Shown here: in pieces, positions 47,919 to 60,545 of the stretch | Layout of the letters: the number at the start of each line of letters is the position of its first letter | How positions within the stretch are numbered: position 1 is the stretch's first letter | DNA from: Annona cherimola | Taxonomy: Eukaryota; Streptophyta; Magnoliopsida; Magnoliales; Annonaceae | Length of the DNA: 64,000 nt | Assembly (NCBI GenBank): GCA_030490835.1 | Contig: CM059973.1 | Span: forward strand, 59,028,008 to 59,092,007 | Direction: 5' to 3' | The notes under the pieces: generated by a model | Seen by the model: only the letters and a program-made list of their open reading frames with translations | The model's database searches: none | What the model was told of the DNA's origin: nothing | Translations under genes and position numbers: made by a program

Positions 47919-50738
47919 GTTCCGATATTTCTCCCGAATTCACCCCCTTAGCTCTGCTTCCCCTGTCACCCCCCCTCGCTGCCGTTCTTCGAACGAATGT
48001 CCGACATCCCTCTGATTGGCTCCGACCTTCTGATATCCCGACCACCCCCACCCAGTCCCAAGCACGACTAAATCGCCAATTGGGACTACAGGGGAAGGAC
48101 AACATTAAACCAATGACGTACTGATTTCTTTAAATATTGATTTATAATCAAATCAAGGTATTTTAATCTGAAATTTCCATCATACATCAATAACTACATG
48201 AATTAACCCTCATAAAATTTTGGCAAGAAATATAAATTTTATATATTTATTTTGGCATTTTTACTGTGCTGGACAGTGTTGTGAAATTAGGAACAACCCT
48301 AATCACGTTAATTTTAATCCATATTTATGTCATCCAAAAATCATTTTTGATTTTGGTCAAGTGATAATCATGATGTCTTATATATCATATCAAAATTTCA
48401 GATCAAAACTTCATCTACAAAAATTATCAAAAATCATTTACCACAGCTGATCCTGTCACCCGTTCTACCCTGTTTTGATTAATTTTCTCGGATTTTTAAT
48501 TTGCAACATGCTTAATATTTAAATCTAAAAATTTCGTCGTTCCTTAATCATTATATAATGATCTTGTGCACATATTGTCATGGTAAAACTCATTCGTTTA
48601 CCATTTCATTCATATTTTGGTTTCTAACATTACATAACCTCCAGATTTAAAACAACAATTCAAGATTAACCTATTATTTGGACGTCCTTTAATATTAAAT
48701 AAGCATCTAATTAGTAAGAAAATTACATGAAATAAATTGATAAACTGAACCTGTTGCTTGAATGCTTGGACGTTCCACCACTTCTTTCTATTAATTCTTC
48801 AGCACAATTTATCTATATGGTCCGGATGCTTGGACGTTCCTAATGCCTAAGTGCTGCAGCCCCTTTTAACATCCAGCCTTCAATTCAGCAATGCCCCCTT
48901 TATATTTCTGCACCGTCCACTCCTAATTCAGCGATGTTCCTTAGATATCAAATGCTCACCCTTCAGCAATGTATCCGACAACATTCATCACTTTAATATG
49001 TTGCTGCCCTACACGTCCTTCCCTTCTATTGCATTTCAGCAATCCTCCAGCAATGTGCATCTCATTTAATAAATATTTTATTTCATTTGATCACGTTCCA
49101 TTTATTTTCATAATTCTGTTTAATAAAATTTTTATATCTAATGCTGCTGCCCTTGAACCATCCATATATTTTTATAATTAATAATAAAGAAAAATATTTA
49201 AATAGGGAACGAGCAGCATTTCTAGAAAATAAAATCATGCTGTAAAATAGAGAAGAATCTGCTGTTTGCTTGGTCCGGTTGGAGCTTGGATTGGACGGTC
49301 CACTCTCCTATTCTTCTCTAATGCATTTCTGCAACAATGTTGCTACCTTCTTTCACGTTATCTCTCCTTGCTGAAATATTCAGCAACATCTCCAGCACTT
49401 TTATTATTTCAGCAGCTAAGAATGTCCAGAGAATGTCCAGTAACTGCTCCTTTTATACATCCCTTTAATCGGTTCACCATTGTTAAAAAACCAAGGTCAC
49501 TGTTCAGCATGGATACAGGTGTTGCACCTGTTGCATTTCATGCATTTTTGCTACAGCTGCTGTCCACATAAATTGCCAGCAATTCTCATGTTTAAAATTT
49601 TTTTTCATATCGCTGAAAAAATCTTTGAGCTCCACCTGTAATTGTTGTTGTCCATATAATAAATTATGTATACCGGACATTCATTTTGCTGCCCACGTAC
49701 ACACCATCCATTTGAAGCTGGATTTCCAGCTCTTGCTATTAACAGTCCACGTTACATTTCATGCGCCAGGTGTTCCTATTGCTGTTCACATTTTTTTTTC
49801 AACATTAATTAATTAAATCCTAACTGTCTACACACACACACACTTATACATTAAAATAAAATTTTTAATTATTATATATATGACTATCCACAAAATGCAC
49901 CATTTGAAATTTGGAAAAAAAAATTATTTTATTTTTAATTAATTAAATCATATCTTGGCATAAATTTTCATTTTAAAAATTTGTAAACATGTTTTCTAAA
50001 ATTTAATCTATTCATTAAATTGGGTATATTAAAATATGCTTGCTCCTAAAATTTCATCTCAGACGGCCTTAAATACATTAAGATATTAATTAACTAATCA
50101 ATTATGCAAAATAACAAAATATCCACTGGACGTCAATTATTTTTCATAATTTATTCGGTCTAGATTAAAGAGCATACAATTTAATACTTCTTATCAAATT
50201 CTCTTGTCCATTTGAGTTATATATGTTTAGATCTAATAGAAAGAGTGACGATGAATATAAGCCCTTAATTAGAACCCCTAATTGGTCAAAAAAAAAATTT
50301 CATAAGGTCCGTGAATTTAAACAGTTTCACTTGGTAAAATTCAGAATTTTGAAATTCCTTCCCAAAATATTTGTAAAAATTCATTTTCATATCTAATCTT
50401 TTTAAAATCATATTTTACCTTCCGTTTTCTTATAAATCTCAAATGTAACCTTTGTAGACTTCGATTAAGTTCCCTTTTTGTCTCTACTCCTATTTTTTCA
50501 TATTGTGAGAAGCTTCCTTTTTCATCTTTTGTGATTAAGTTAATCCAAAGTGATTAACTTATCACTTTATCTTAACCACATGATTACTATTCACATTTAC
50601 TATTTATTAAATTAATTATTTGATCCTTCAACTCCAAATATTACAAAAATCATATATTTAAAAAAGTCACTACATTATCTAGGGTTCATGACCTTAGGGT
50701 TTCATACATGATCTTAAAATTTGGGGTTCCACAGGTAT

Positions 50739-52354
50739 CCTATTTGAGGGATTAGTATATGATAGGAGTTCAATAAAAGCTAAACCCTCATCCCAAAGAG
50801 TTTGCTAATATGGTGATGCCATCAAATAGATGGAAGAAATCTTCTTAAAGTTCAATGCTGCCACTCCAACAAGAAAACTCAGTCACCTTTGAAAGGAGAG
50901 ACCAAGGTAACCTTAGATAAAAAAGTTGAGCCCTTTTGAATTACAGGAGGCTCGAACTAACATTTTAATATCACCCTAACATTAATTAAAGCTTCATCAT
51001 TTAAGGAAGTTCATTAATGTTGTAGCTTCTAACCGAACAATTTTGCCCCACATTAATGGTGACTCTAATGGCTTAAGGAGGTGAACTCAGCTTAATCATC
51101 ATTAGACGTCCATAGCAAGCCTTATTTTGCATTCTACTAATCATGAATAGACACATCACCACGAAAAAGATCTAAAGAGATAATTAAATATCTCCCCTTA
51201 ACACAAGGCATGTGTCATCCTAAATTGAGCGTCGTATAAAAGCAAGGTGACATCCTCTTGAGAAAAGGAGGGGAAGGACTCCTTTATCGAGGGAATTCAA
51301 CTTAGCTAATCTTTCTTAAGGAACTTTCCTTTTGAGGGAGGTTTCATGATAAGGAAAGTTACATAGCCTTATATCTCCAATCTAGTATATTCAAACTTTA
51401 AAATAGTGAAACTTTAGCCTGATTAACCCTGTGGTTTTTAGGTAATTTTATGCTTATAAAGTATTTTCTTTCCATATAAATCTTGTGTCTACTCATCTTA
51501 TTCTATATTGTTGATGATTTAAGTCCTTAATCTTATTTGGTAGAGTCTCAACTTAAATTTAATCTTATCATTTGATGCTATTTGTGGGAATGATTTTCTT
51601 CTAGTCTTTCATATATCGTCTTGTATTTAAAAAACTTCTATTGTTTTGAACTTAGTTTGGACCCGCCCTAATATAGTCTAAACCTACTCTAATCTGGATT
51701 ATAAAGACACAGAGTTTGGTACCAGATTCATTTTGGACCTAAACATAAGGGCCATAATAAGGTCTTATTCAGGGCGGGTTTTTCTTGACCTAGTGTGCAC
51801 TCGTAGTGGATCTTATATGATTTGGCATTTGAAAACATATTTTTTTATTTTTGTAAATGTGTGTTTTACTTAGAATTTTTCTCAAATAAATTTGGCATTT
51901 TTGAACTACTTTATACTTTATTTTTGATTTTTAAAGTAAAAAAGGGTCAAAGTCAAAGATCAAACTAAAATAACAATAAATTCAAAAAAATATATCCAAT
52001 TTCATAACAAAAGCATCATGTAAATTAGATTAATAAATTAGACGAAAATAATTCTATTTTTAATCTGGTCCGGACAAGTCTAGATTCGCTCTCACCCAAA
52101 CTGGAATAAATAAGATAGAATTTGGTACCAATTGACCTGAATGCATATGGTCAAAATTAGTATTGGGTCTGCCACTAAGGTGTTGCCTCAATAGTATAAG
52201 GAAGTGCCCCTATTGTTGGGCGTCCTTGGTTCAAATGGCAGTGGCTGGAATTTTTTTTTGGCGCAGCAAGAAGTGTTAGTCTGGTGGCGTCATCCACCTT
52301 GGAAAAATTAAAAATATTGTTAGGAAATTTTGAAATATTGGTAGATATTTTGTA
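50739..52354. other. Intergenic, no gene seen
   Basis: AT-rich, with old LTR-like text near 51650-52160 (repeated tggacc and ggtacca motifs), but no definable element edges. Confidence 0.3.
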
Positions 52355-52369
52355 GATTGTTGTTAGGAA

Positions 52370-52390
52370 TTTTTTTTTTTTTTGATGAAA
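52370..52390 (-). mobile_element. Ultra-short LINE insertion (poly-A tail plus seven bases)
   Basis: A T14 run followed by gatgaaa is flanked by exact 15-bp direct repeats gattgttgttaggaa at 52355-52369 and 52391-52405. On the minus strand the insert reads TTTCATC plus poly-A, the tail of the L1 family seen at 42145. Confidence 0.75.
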
Positions 52391-53084
52391 GATTGTTGTT
52401 AGGAAATTATAAGAACGTATTTGTGCTTTATTTTAATACTAGTTGAGATGATAAAAAAAATTACTATTGGGTCTGGACCAAGAAAAATTCAGTTTTGAGA
52501 TTTTAAAAAAGTACCTATTATTCACGGTATCGAGTTTTGACTCGATCCGAAATTGATCAGCCCTTCAAAAAACCCGCTGTGTAGAGGGCTGGTAGATTTT
52601 TTGGTGGAACAACTGATGCATGCTTGGATTTGTTTGGACCACTAATTCGTGTATGAAACATTGAACAACTGTATTTGGTTATATGGTTGGATTTTCTACT
52701 AGCTATGATGGACAGTTGAATTTTTGTATGTAATATTGGATAGCTGAATTTCTGTTGAATAGTTGGACAAGATCTACTGTGATCTACATGTATGCTTACT
52801 GATTTAATTAATAGTGGGCCATGCTTGGTTGGACGGTGTGGATTTGCTTGGCCGCTGCATAGCTTGATCACATTTGATGACAGGCTACTATTTCTAGAAA
52901 TTGCATACTTAACTTGGAATCTGCCCTAGTCTTCATGCATGCTTCTAATTTTTTTCTTCTTTTATTAATTGAAGCGCATGTTTTAATGGGCTATTTACAT
53001 GGGTTGGATGATGTACTACATACGGCAATAATAATAGGACCACTACTGCCGCGGCCACCATTACAAAATATGCCACGAAATTAC

Positions 53085-53400
53085 TATTTAAAATTTTACA
53101 TTTTTAAATTTATTGTAGAAATATTTTCCATATAATTATTTAAAATTTTTTGTAGAAATATTCTCCACATAATTATTTTAAAATTTACATTTTAAAATTT
53201 ATTATGGAGATGTTCTCTATATGATTATTTTAAAATTTATTATAGAAGCATTCTCCATAAAATTATTTTAAAGTTTACATTTTACAATTTATCATAGAAA
53301 TCTTCTCCATATAATTATTTTTAAATTTATTGTAGAAATATTTTTCATATAATTATTTTTAAATTTATTGAAAAAATATTCTCTATGTAATTTAAAATAA
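53085..53400 (+). repeat. Degenerate AT-rich tandem repeat
   Basis: The motif tgtagaaatattctccatataattattttaaaattta recurs in altered form at least six times, with units of roughly 50-70 bp. It is non-coding. Confidence 0.6.
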
Positions 53401-54135
53401 TTATAAATTAATTTGAACAAATAATTTTATTTTTTGACCTGGTCCAGACTGATCCTAATCCAACCCTGAACCCTATTTAACTTCGACAAAATTTGATGTT
53501 ATAAAATTTGGTACCAAGTTGAAACCTTACCTAAATACACATAATCAAAATTAATTTCATATTCGGTTCGAGTAAAATATGGCTTAGGAATGTAAATAAA
53601 GTTGGTTTCTGCTCAAATTGAACCGACTCAATTTCAAAAGTAGATTAGTTTGGGTTTGATAATTATCAACCCGTTTCGGCTCGATTTCATATGTTAGTGT
53701 ATAATCTAATAAATTATTAATAATAGCTCTACATTATCACATAATACATATGAATTAACTAAATATTATTGCTTCGAAATAAAATTATTTAGTAATTATA
53801 TCATTATATAAGTCATAAATTGGAAAGTATTCTTATAAAAAAAGATTATTTTTATTCTTTCATATAAATTTATATTTTAAAATAGATTTAATTAAGCAAA
53901 ATATTTTTAAATATTATATATTTATTAACCTGATTTCTAATTCTAACCCAACATATTTTTATAGAGTTAAAATAGGATTGGATTAAAATGTAAAAAATAA
54001 AGTTAAAAGTAAAGTTGGATTGAAAGATTATAAGATAAATTAGGATTGTGTTTACTCAGCCCGAGTCAGCTGGGTCCGATTTGCACCCGTCACGGCGTAC
54101 ACCCCGCATGAAGGAGCAGAATGGCATCCGCGGCG
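53401..54135. other. Non-coding spacer
   Basis: No gene is seen. The last 80 bp before the hAT element (54055-54135) are clearly GC-richer and continue as GC-rich sequence on the other side of it. Confidence 0.3.
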
Positions 54136-54143
54136 CTAACGAC

Positions 54144-55542
54144 TAGGGGTACAACTTGGTACCCCGGGTCGGTCCGAACCCGCCCGACCCGACCCGGTAT
54201 CAAAACCAAAAATGGGTTTTATTTTTAAGATTTTTTTCAAAAAAGACCCGGTTTCAACCCGACCCGTAGAAACCCGAAACCAAAACCGGGTTCGCACCAA
54301 TCCGGTACCAAAACCCGACCCGGTCCGAACCCGATGTAGTTTATATAATTTTTTCATCAATTATACATGTTTTTTTGTGATATTAATATATATATACATG
54401 TTTTAGGCATTACTAACTCTAATTCAGACAAATCACCTCTTTCTTCATTACCGAAGTATGCTTGAGGTAACTTAATTTCTATGATGATTTTTTATGATTA
54501 TTATCTTCTTATTGTTAGCATTTGCATGCATTTTTTTCATCTAGGTTGATGCATATTATTTTCAAATATGTAAATCGAGGAGTAAAGAAATGCAGATGAA
54601 AATTAAGGGAGAAATTACTTGGAAGTCTTCGAATAGTTTTTTAGTTTTTTTGGAAACTTTGGAGACATGAACTCATTTGAAATTTGAATTTGTTTAAAAG
54701 TAGATGTAAACTTATTTAAACTTAAGATTTGTTTATATTGTCATTTTAAAATTTGGATTGCACTTAAATTAGATTGGAATGTTGAACCATTATGCTTAAT
54801 GTATTTAGATTTAGTTACTTTCAATAACTGTTATGTGGATTATGTTTGAATTTGAGTCGGCATGATAAATTTATTTCATATTATGCTTTCTATTAGTATG
54901 AGAAATTTGTTAGTTTGAATTTCAGATTGTAGTATAAATTTGATTCATATTTTAAGTTTATTGGTATGACAAGTGGTCAATTTTTACTTTAGCAATTTGT
55001 ATGATAAATATTCAGTTTGAATTCAATTTCAGCAATTTGTACGATAATGTTTAGTTTCAACTACAAAATTGGTATTATATGTTCATTTTCTATTTGGTAT
55101 ACTTGAGTCATTTCCATTAGCTATTAAATAGAAATGACCAACTAGTCATAAAACTAAGTAATTTGTCATTTATTTGTGTCTATAGGGTGCTGAAAAATTA
55201 ATTACAGAGTTCATTCAAAGAATATTGTAGAATTCAGCATGATGTTGCAGAATTCTTTGAAGTATGTTGCAGAATTCAGCGTGAGGCTTGACTTCATAAA
55301 CACATGTATGTATATTCTAATAATTTTCTTTTAGATTACAACTGAATTTGGAAAAAAATAGTTTATTGGTAACCCGAATTCTAATCCGAAACCAAACCAA
55401 AACCAATGCGAACCCGACCCGAACCCGGTCCGAACCCGAATTAAATTCTTAGGGTTTGGGTTTGGGTTTACTCCAACCCGGTTGGCTTAGGGTTTGGGTT
55501 CACTCCAACCCCGGTTATAACTCGACCCGAGTTGCACCCCTA
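54144..55542. mobile_element. Non-autonomous hAT-type element
   Basis: It begins TAGGGGTACAACTTGG and ends GAGTTGCACCCCTA, flanked by a perfect 8-bp duplication CTAACGAC (54136-54143 and 55543-55550). Subterminal zones carry many cgacccg and gaacccg repeats on both sides. The 1.4-kb interior is AT-rich with no transposase. It shares terminal style with 37260-38473 but has a different interior. Confidence 0.82.
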
Positions 55543-55550
55543 CTAACGAC

Positions 55551-55800
55551 GGGCCTGAGGCCCTCTGATGAGTCACGGCCGCACGCGCTCGGTTTTTTTG
55601 TCGGCTCGTGCGATTTCGCGCCCACATTGGCGCTGGTTTGCGACGACCACGTGTCTGGTCATGTTGCGTTCGTACGCAAGACGCGTGGTCAGTTCCGTCC
55701 CCCTCCTCGCCCCACGTTTTTTTTTTTCGCCTGCGAGTGAGTAGTGAAGTTCGCTGGCTCGGCTTTGTTGTTTGGTTGAGTGCACGCAAAGAAACAAAAT
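55551..55800. other. GC-rich block, right of the hAT element
   Basis: Several CpG-rich stretches occur, including a ccacgtgtc G-box-like site near 55648. With 54055-54135 it formed one continuous GC-rich region before the hAT insertion. It could be a promoter or first-exon remnant. No protein family is recognised. Confidence 0.3.
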
Positions 55801-56089
55801 ATATATTTTTAAAAATTAAATACGTAAAAATAGATATAAATAATAAAATGAATTTACGACATATAACTAATAATTCACAATGTCTATCACTTTCATAGCT
55901 TTAATTCAGAAAACATTCTGATTTTTTGAAGTATAAGTTTCCAACGAAAGTGATATTTATCAATATGGTAAAATAAATTATATTAAATATAATTGACGAT
56001 TTAAATTTCAAAAATGTCGAAGATAAAAATAAGAGGAAATAAGAACATGCCCATGCAAGCTTCCGCATTGAATAGCTTTCGTTGGATAA

Positions 56090-56730
56090 TTGCGAATATA
56101 CATAGAATTAATTTTACTATAATTGCAAATATATTTATATAGTTTTGGAAAACACAAATAATTCGTTATAGTTATTACACTATTAGTGCATCATCACTGT
56201 GTGAATATATTTGTAAAGATATACAAATTATATGAGTATACTTGCAAAAATTAAATATACACTCATAACCTAAATAATAATGTAGGTATATTTGCTATTA
56301 TAGTTAAATTATATGCAAATTATTTGTAATTTCTGAAACTTTATGAATATATCTGCAATTATAATCAAACTAAGTAAGTGCATTTGCAAATCGCTTGTTT
56401 ATAATTACTTACTTTATACCTTGAATTATTTTTATCCCAATGGCAGTATTATTCTGTGATTGTAAGTAATTTTAGTTCCGGCAATTATAACACTTGTGGT
56501 AAAATATTAAATTTCTTTGGAAAAAATAATTTAAAATAAAATTAATAAAATTCATTGAGTAATTTGTAAATATCCAACATAGTTTAACTATAATTGCAAA
56601 TATATCCACATCGTTACAGTTCTATTACTGCACAATTACGGCGTGGATACATTTGCAAAGATATACAAACAATATGGGTATATTTGCAATTTTAAAAATT
56701 AAATGATATATTTAATTTTTTCAAATATAC
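56090..56730 (+). repeat. Direct repeat pair in AT-rich DNA, about 460 bp apart
   Basis: The stretch at about 56115-56270 (tactataattgcaaatat, ttattacactattagtgca, tttgtaaagatatacaaa) recurs at about 56580-56720 (aactataattgcaaatat, tctattactgcac, tttgcaaagatatacaaa). It is a non-coding remnant of an unknown repeat. Confidence 0.5.
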
Positions 56731-57293
56731 CATGTAATTTGCAAGCCTTTGCAAAGAGAAAATTCCTTTCATATTCATAATATTTATATTACGGGAGTCG
56801 AGTTGGGTGGAAGGAGGAAGAACAAGCGGGTGCTTTTAATATTTTTGAAATTATATGTATATATTTGTAATTATAATTAAATTATGTGAGTATATTTGCG
56901 AATTACTAATACTTTTTTGTTTTATTGCTTCCCAACTAATAAAGGAAAAAATCTTTTAAATACTTGATGCGAATGCTTATGTACTTGGGCATACTTAAAA
57001 ATTTTGTTGAAATGTTCGACTACCGGCCACTGGACACTTTGTTACTTATAATTGGAATAACCATGTTATGACTATCTTCGTCGGTTGCCAATTGATTGAA
57101 TTTACCTGTCTTGCGATGTTATGAAATTGTGTGAATATGAACAGTCAAATGGACGTGAAGGCCAGGTCATGTTCGATGTGAACAGTTTCCTAAATCTTAC
57201 CTACACGTGGGGTTTGAAGATGGCAGCAGAGGTGGAAGAAGATTGCAGATGAATTTCAGCCTGCCCGGACCAGAAGACCCTGTGGGCATTCTT

Positions 57294-57326
57294 TCTTTTT
57301 TTTTTTTTTTTTTTTTTGATGAAACA
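57294..57326 (-). mobile_element. Ultra-short LINE insertion (poly-A tail only)
   Basis: A run of about 22 T (with one c) followed by gatgaaaca lies between 13-bp direct repeats tgtgggcattctt at 57281-57293 and 57327-57339. On the minus strand it reads TTTCATC plus poly-A, the same tail as the insertion at 52370. Confidence 0.75.
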
Positions 57327-57604
57327 TGTGGGCATTCTTCGAGACAAAAAGACACGCAGATGTGGCCGAAATGGGTAGCGTTGGGTGGCTCAAATGGGTA
57401 GCGTTGGATGGCTGATATTGACATTTTCGCTTCTGATGTCTATTAATTTAAAAAACGTTAACAGCATATGCTGCCTCTAAAATGATTGTATAAATCACTA
57501 CAACATTTTAATGTATAATGTATCGTGAATTAACCTCTGGGTATGTTTTACATTCGGGAAGATAATTTAATCAACTAATGTATTTTTTCTATTATAATCT
57601 TTTT

Positions 57605-58106
57605 AGGTGCATTTGGCATTTGAGAAAAATGGAATATAAATATTTAGTGCGTTTGGAAGTGATAAAATTTTTAGATGGAAAATTTTCGAATTGAAAAAAA
57701 TGATATTATATGATGTAGATAATAATAAGGAGTGTAAATAGAATAAAGTTAAAATTGATTGGTTCGTTGTAGGGATAGCTGTGTAGAAATAATTGAAAAA
57801 TAGAGTAGTTGTGTAAGAAGATGTGAAAAAATAATTAAAAAATAAAATAGTTATGGATAATAAAAAGTTTTTGTTTGAAATTTTGTATTTATTGTCAAAC
57901 ACACTCTTAATGGAAAATTCTAAAAAAAAAGAATGATATAACATAACAGGGGTAATAGTTAAGAATGAAAAAGAAAAAAGTTAAAATAGATACTACAGCT
58001 GCATGATCAGATGTGAAAAATGATTGAAAAATGTGTGGTTAAATAGTTAAAATGTTACATTATATAGAAAAGAGTGTGGAAAGTAGAATGCCAAACATTT
58101 TTTTAA
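57605..58106. mobile_element. Tourist-like MITE carrying a second MITE
   Basis: The outer ends aggtgcatttggcatt and aatgccaaacattt are inverted relatives. The body right of the inner element (aaaaaagttaaaatagat, gtgaaaaatgattgaaaaat) matches family M. Edges are approximate because the target duplication was not resolved. Confidence 0.5.
57647..57906. mobile_element. Tourist-like MITE (family M), inner copy
   Basis: 260 bp from gtgcgtttggaagtgat to tgtcaaacacactc, with TTA at 57644-57646 and 57907-57909. The body motif gaataaagttaaaattgat is shared with the other family M copies. Confidence 0.65.
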
Positions 58107-59150
58107 TATTTTTCATACAACTTCACTTATTTTATTTTTAATGTGTGTGCTCCTAATCATTTTCCTTTCTTATGACCCATTATAGAGCTTGTCCTAGGTA
58201 ATTTTTATATTTTAAATATGGGTACAAGCTACAAACCACTTAGAAGGCTAGAATTTTTTATTATATTACCCATATTGGATGACTAAACAATTGACCTCGG
58301 CAACTTCAAAGAAAGACACATAAGATAAATGGCTTACTTAACTTCAAACTCTAAACCTCCCTGCCCGTCACACCCTAACTGGGCTGGTATCCTTTATGCT
58401 ATTTTGGCTACAACAGCGACGGTTCTGCTGTTGCGGAGATACCATCGCAGCTAATGTCAACTACTTAATTATCCAAGTATGACAAAAATATAGAACTTTG
58501 ATATACCAATAATTGGTAACAAGGGGAAAAAAAGTTTAACTTTCCGTGTTGTTCTAACAACGAAAACCGGCCAGCAGGCCAAGGGATTAAAAAATTACAC
58601 ACCTTGACTTTGTCACTTAAGGCAGAATTTCAAACGAAAATTATATGTATATATATATATATATTAATAATGATGATGATTTCTCGTTAAAAAATCAGAG
58701 TACTTTCTTCCCAAGGGGAGTGGAAAAAAGTACACTCCTCATCCATTTTGATGGTAGGAAGTCAACCGCTCACATGTATTGCATTTCCAAGGCTTGAGTA
58801 AAAAACCCACGTACTTGAAGGATGGAGGGGCGTTATTTTAATTAAAGGGGGATGATTGTGATTTGAGAGGGGTAAATTGTTCATCGTTGTATATAAAAAT
58901 CCTAAATTTAACTACAATTTAAAATATTTCTTGCATTTTAATGAAGTTACCCTCATATCAATATATGTCCGTGAATGAATAAACTTCGTTCTACTTCTAC
59001 ATGGTGCTGTCCAAGACAGTCTGAATTGGCTGGACAAGGCTGCTTTTATTATTATTTCCCTTCAAATTTTGGTATTTGGGTGAGGGGGATTTGAATATAG
59101 GTCTCTATATTTCAGTAGTCAGTAGATCACTTAAAGTTCTGAAAATGTAT
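58107..59150. other. Intergenic, no gene seen
   Basis: AT-rich, with a (TA)n tract near 58645-58664. No domain-bearing ORF. Confidence 0.3.
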
Positions 59151-59154
59151 AGCT

Positions 59155-60230
59155 TTTTTATGGTAAATAAGGTATCTCATTAAAAAACATTTACAGACAT
59201 AATTGAAATTGAGATATGTTAAAATAGAATCCTTACAAAGCTGATCAATAGCGCAATTGGGTGGATTATTCCACCATCTAGAATTGTCACTGAATAGAAA
59301 GTTGTAAAACCTGTTAAAATGTGGGCTACCTGATTTCCACTTTGATAAACATGTTGGAAACTTATTTCTCATATTTTTAGACTCACATCATGAATCTCCT
59401 TTACTAGGATGACAGCTGACATGCAAATTGGCTTGTTATTTATGCTGGAATTGATTAATACCAAGCAGGCACTCTGCATCAACCTCATTCCCCTGCATTT
59501 GAATTGTCCATTCAAGCCCCAATAATAGTTCTCTAGCCTCCATTGCTAACTATTCTATAATGCTTATTTTGACCATGTTCTTACTACCACAAACCTTCCA
59601 AATGTGCTTCTAATAATTGTCCCAAAACTTATAATCACTCCATTTTCTTTCCTTTGTTTATCCATGTTTAACTTTATCCTACCCCTTTCTAGTCTTCTCC
59701 ATCTAACAACGTTCTCCTTCATCTAATTTTAACCGTTGATAATGAGATTTGCAGCCTTAAATCTATCTTAATATTCCCGATGCCAGTTATAAACTTTATC
59801 AAGAGTATGTGTCTATTCTTCTAACAAAAGTTTGTTTCTCATAGAATACCAGCATATTAGGATATGGAACAACAATGCTTTAGGTTTTCCTATCTCTTAT
59901 CAGTCTTCAAAATATATTCTCTACTCTTGAAAAGTTATCCATTCTCAATGATTCAAGAGTTGAGTTTTGCCATGCTACTCTAGTTCTTGCATAATGCCAG
60001 AACATATGAATGTTGTCTTCTTCCACTTCCTAGTACAACAAGCAGACATTATCGACTAGAACACCCTCTCTACTAAGAATCACTTTAATTGAGCAAGAAT
60101 TGTTGAAAAGTCTACAACGAAAATTCAATACCTTGGATGGTTGTCTTATCTTCCAAACTACTTTTAAGATATATCCATCATCCCAACCAAAATTTCTTTG
60201 AAGAAGATATATAGTTTGATTTCTCTATTA
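59155..60230 (-). pseudogene. LINE ORF2 3' fragment: zf-RVT and RNase H
   Basis: Minus-strand translation shows LNFRCRLFNNSCSIKVIL with NVCLLC (about 60030-60130), then EVEEDNIHMFWHYARTRVAW (about 59970-60030), the zf-RVT region. RNase H text follows (AMEARELLLGLEWTIQMQ, near 59480-59550) and WWNNPPNCAIDQLC near 59230-59275, paralogous to WWSNPP in the LINE at 42.2 kb. The 3' end is TTTACCATAAAAAA near 59155. It has many frame breaks and is an old 5'-truncated copy. Confidence 0.7.
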
Positions 60231-60545
60231 GTATGAAATCCTAATAATGCTTGTTTTTAACTTGAAATGACAAAAATGTCCCTTTCTTATTTTATAAATA
60301 TTTTAGTTTAAAATTTAAAATATTTTTCTAGCAAAAAATCCATAAAAAGTGACTAGAAAATTTCAACCAAATAGGGTAGATCATTTAAGCTTTGAATAAA
60401 ATTAAAAAGGTCTTTTGGATATTTTTTTAAAGATATTAACAATGTTAGGATTGTGTACTAATGAATGTGCCAAAAACCAAACATTTTTGAAACTTCAAGT
60501 CATCTACTGCAAATATGATACTTTTTTATGGATATTATATATATA

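Larger units (their letters stand above)
42145..48116 (-). mobile_element. Full-length but defective L1-type LINE
   Basis: The minus-strand element of about 5.97 kb is flanked by 11-bp duplications cgtactgattt (42134-42144 and 48117-48127). Its 3' end is TTTATC plus a short A-run next to the left duplication. It carries ORF1 (DUF4283 and a CCHC zinc knuckle) and ORF2 (endonuclease, reverse transcriptase, zf-RVT, RNase H). Stops and frameshifts inactivate ORF2. It sits in opposite orientation inside a solo LTR and so is younger than it. Confidence 0.9.
40204..50733 (+). mobile_element. Solo LTR, family A, copy 2, split by a LINE
   Basis: It begins TGTGGCGCCCCCGAC and ends GGGGTTCCACA, with the 5-bp duplication GGTAT at 40199-40203 and 50734-50738. 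Without the LINE and its duplication the unit is 4547 bp. No primer site, protease, polymerase or second LTR start is seen inside, so it is a solo LTR of an LTR retrotransposon, probably Gypsy type. It is homologous to 2787 to about 7320. ORFs such as the one at 40793-41098 are chance. Confidence 0.75.

Noticed and set aside
55456..55898. ORFs of 94-100 codons on both strands near the GC-rich block
   Set aside because: They begin inside the hAT element's cggg-type repeats and cross its edge, so they cannot be ancestral genes.
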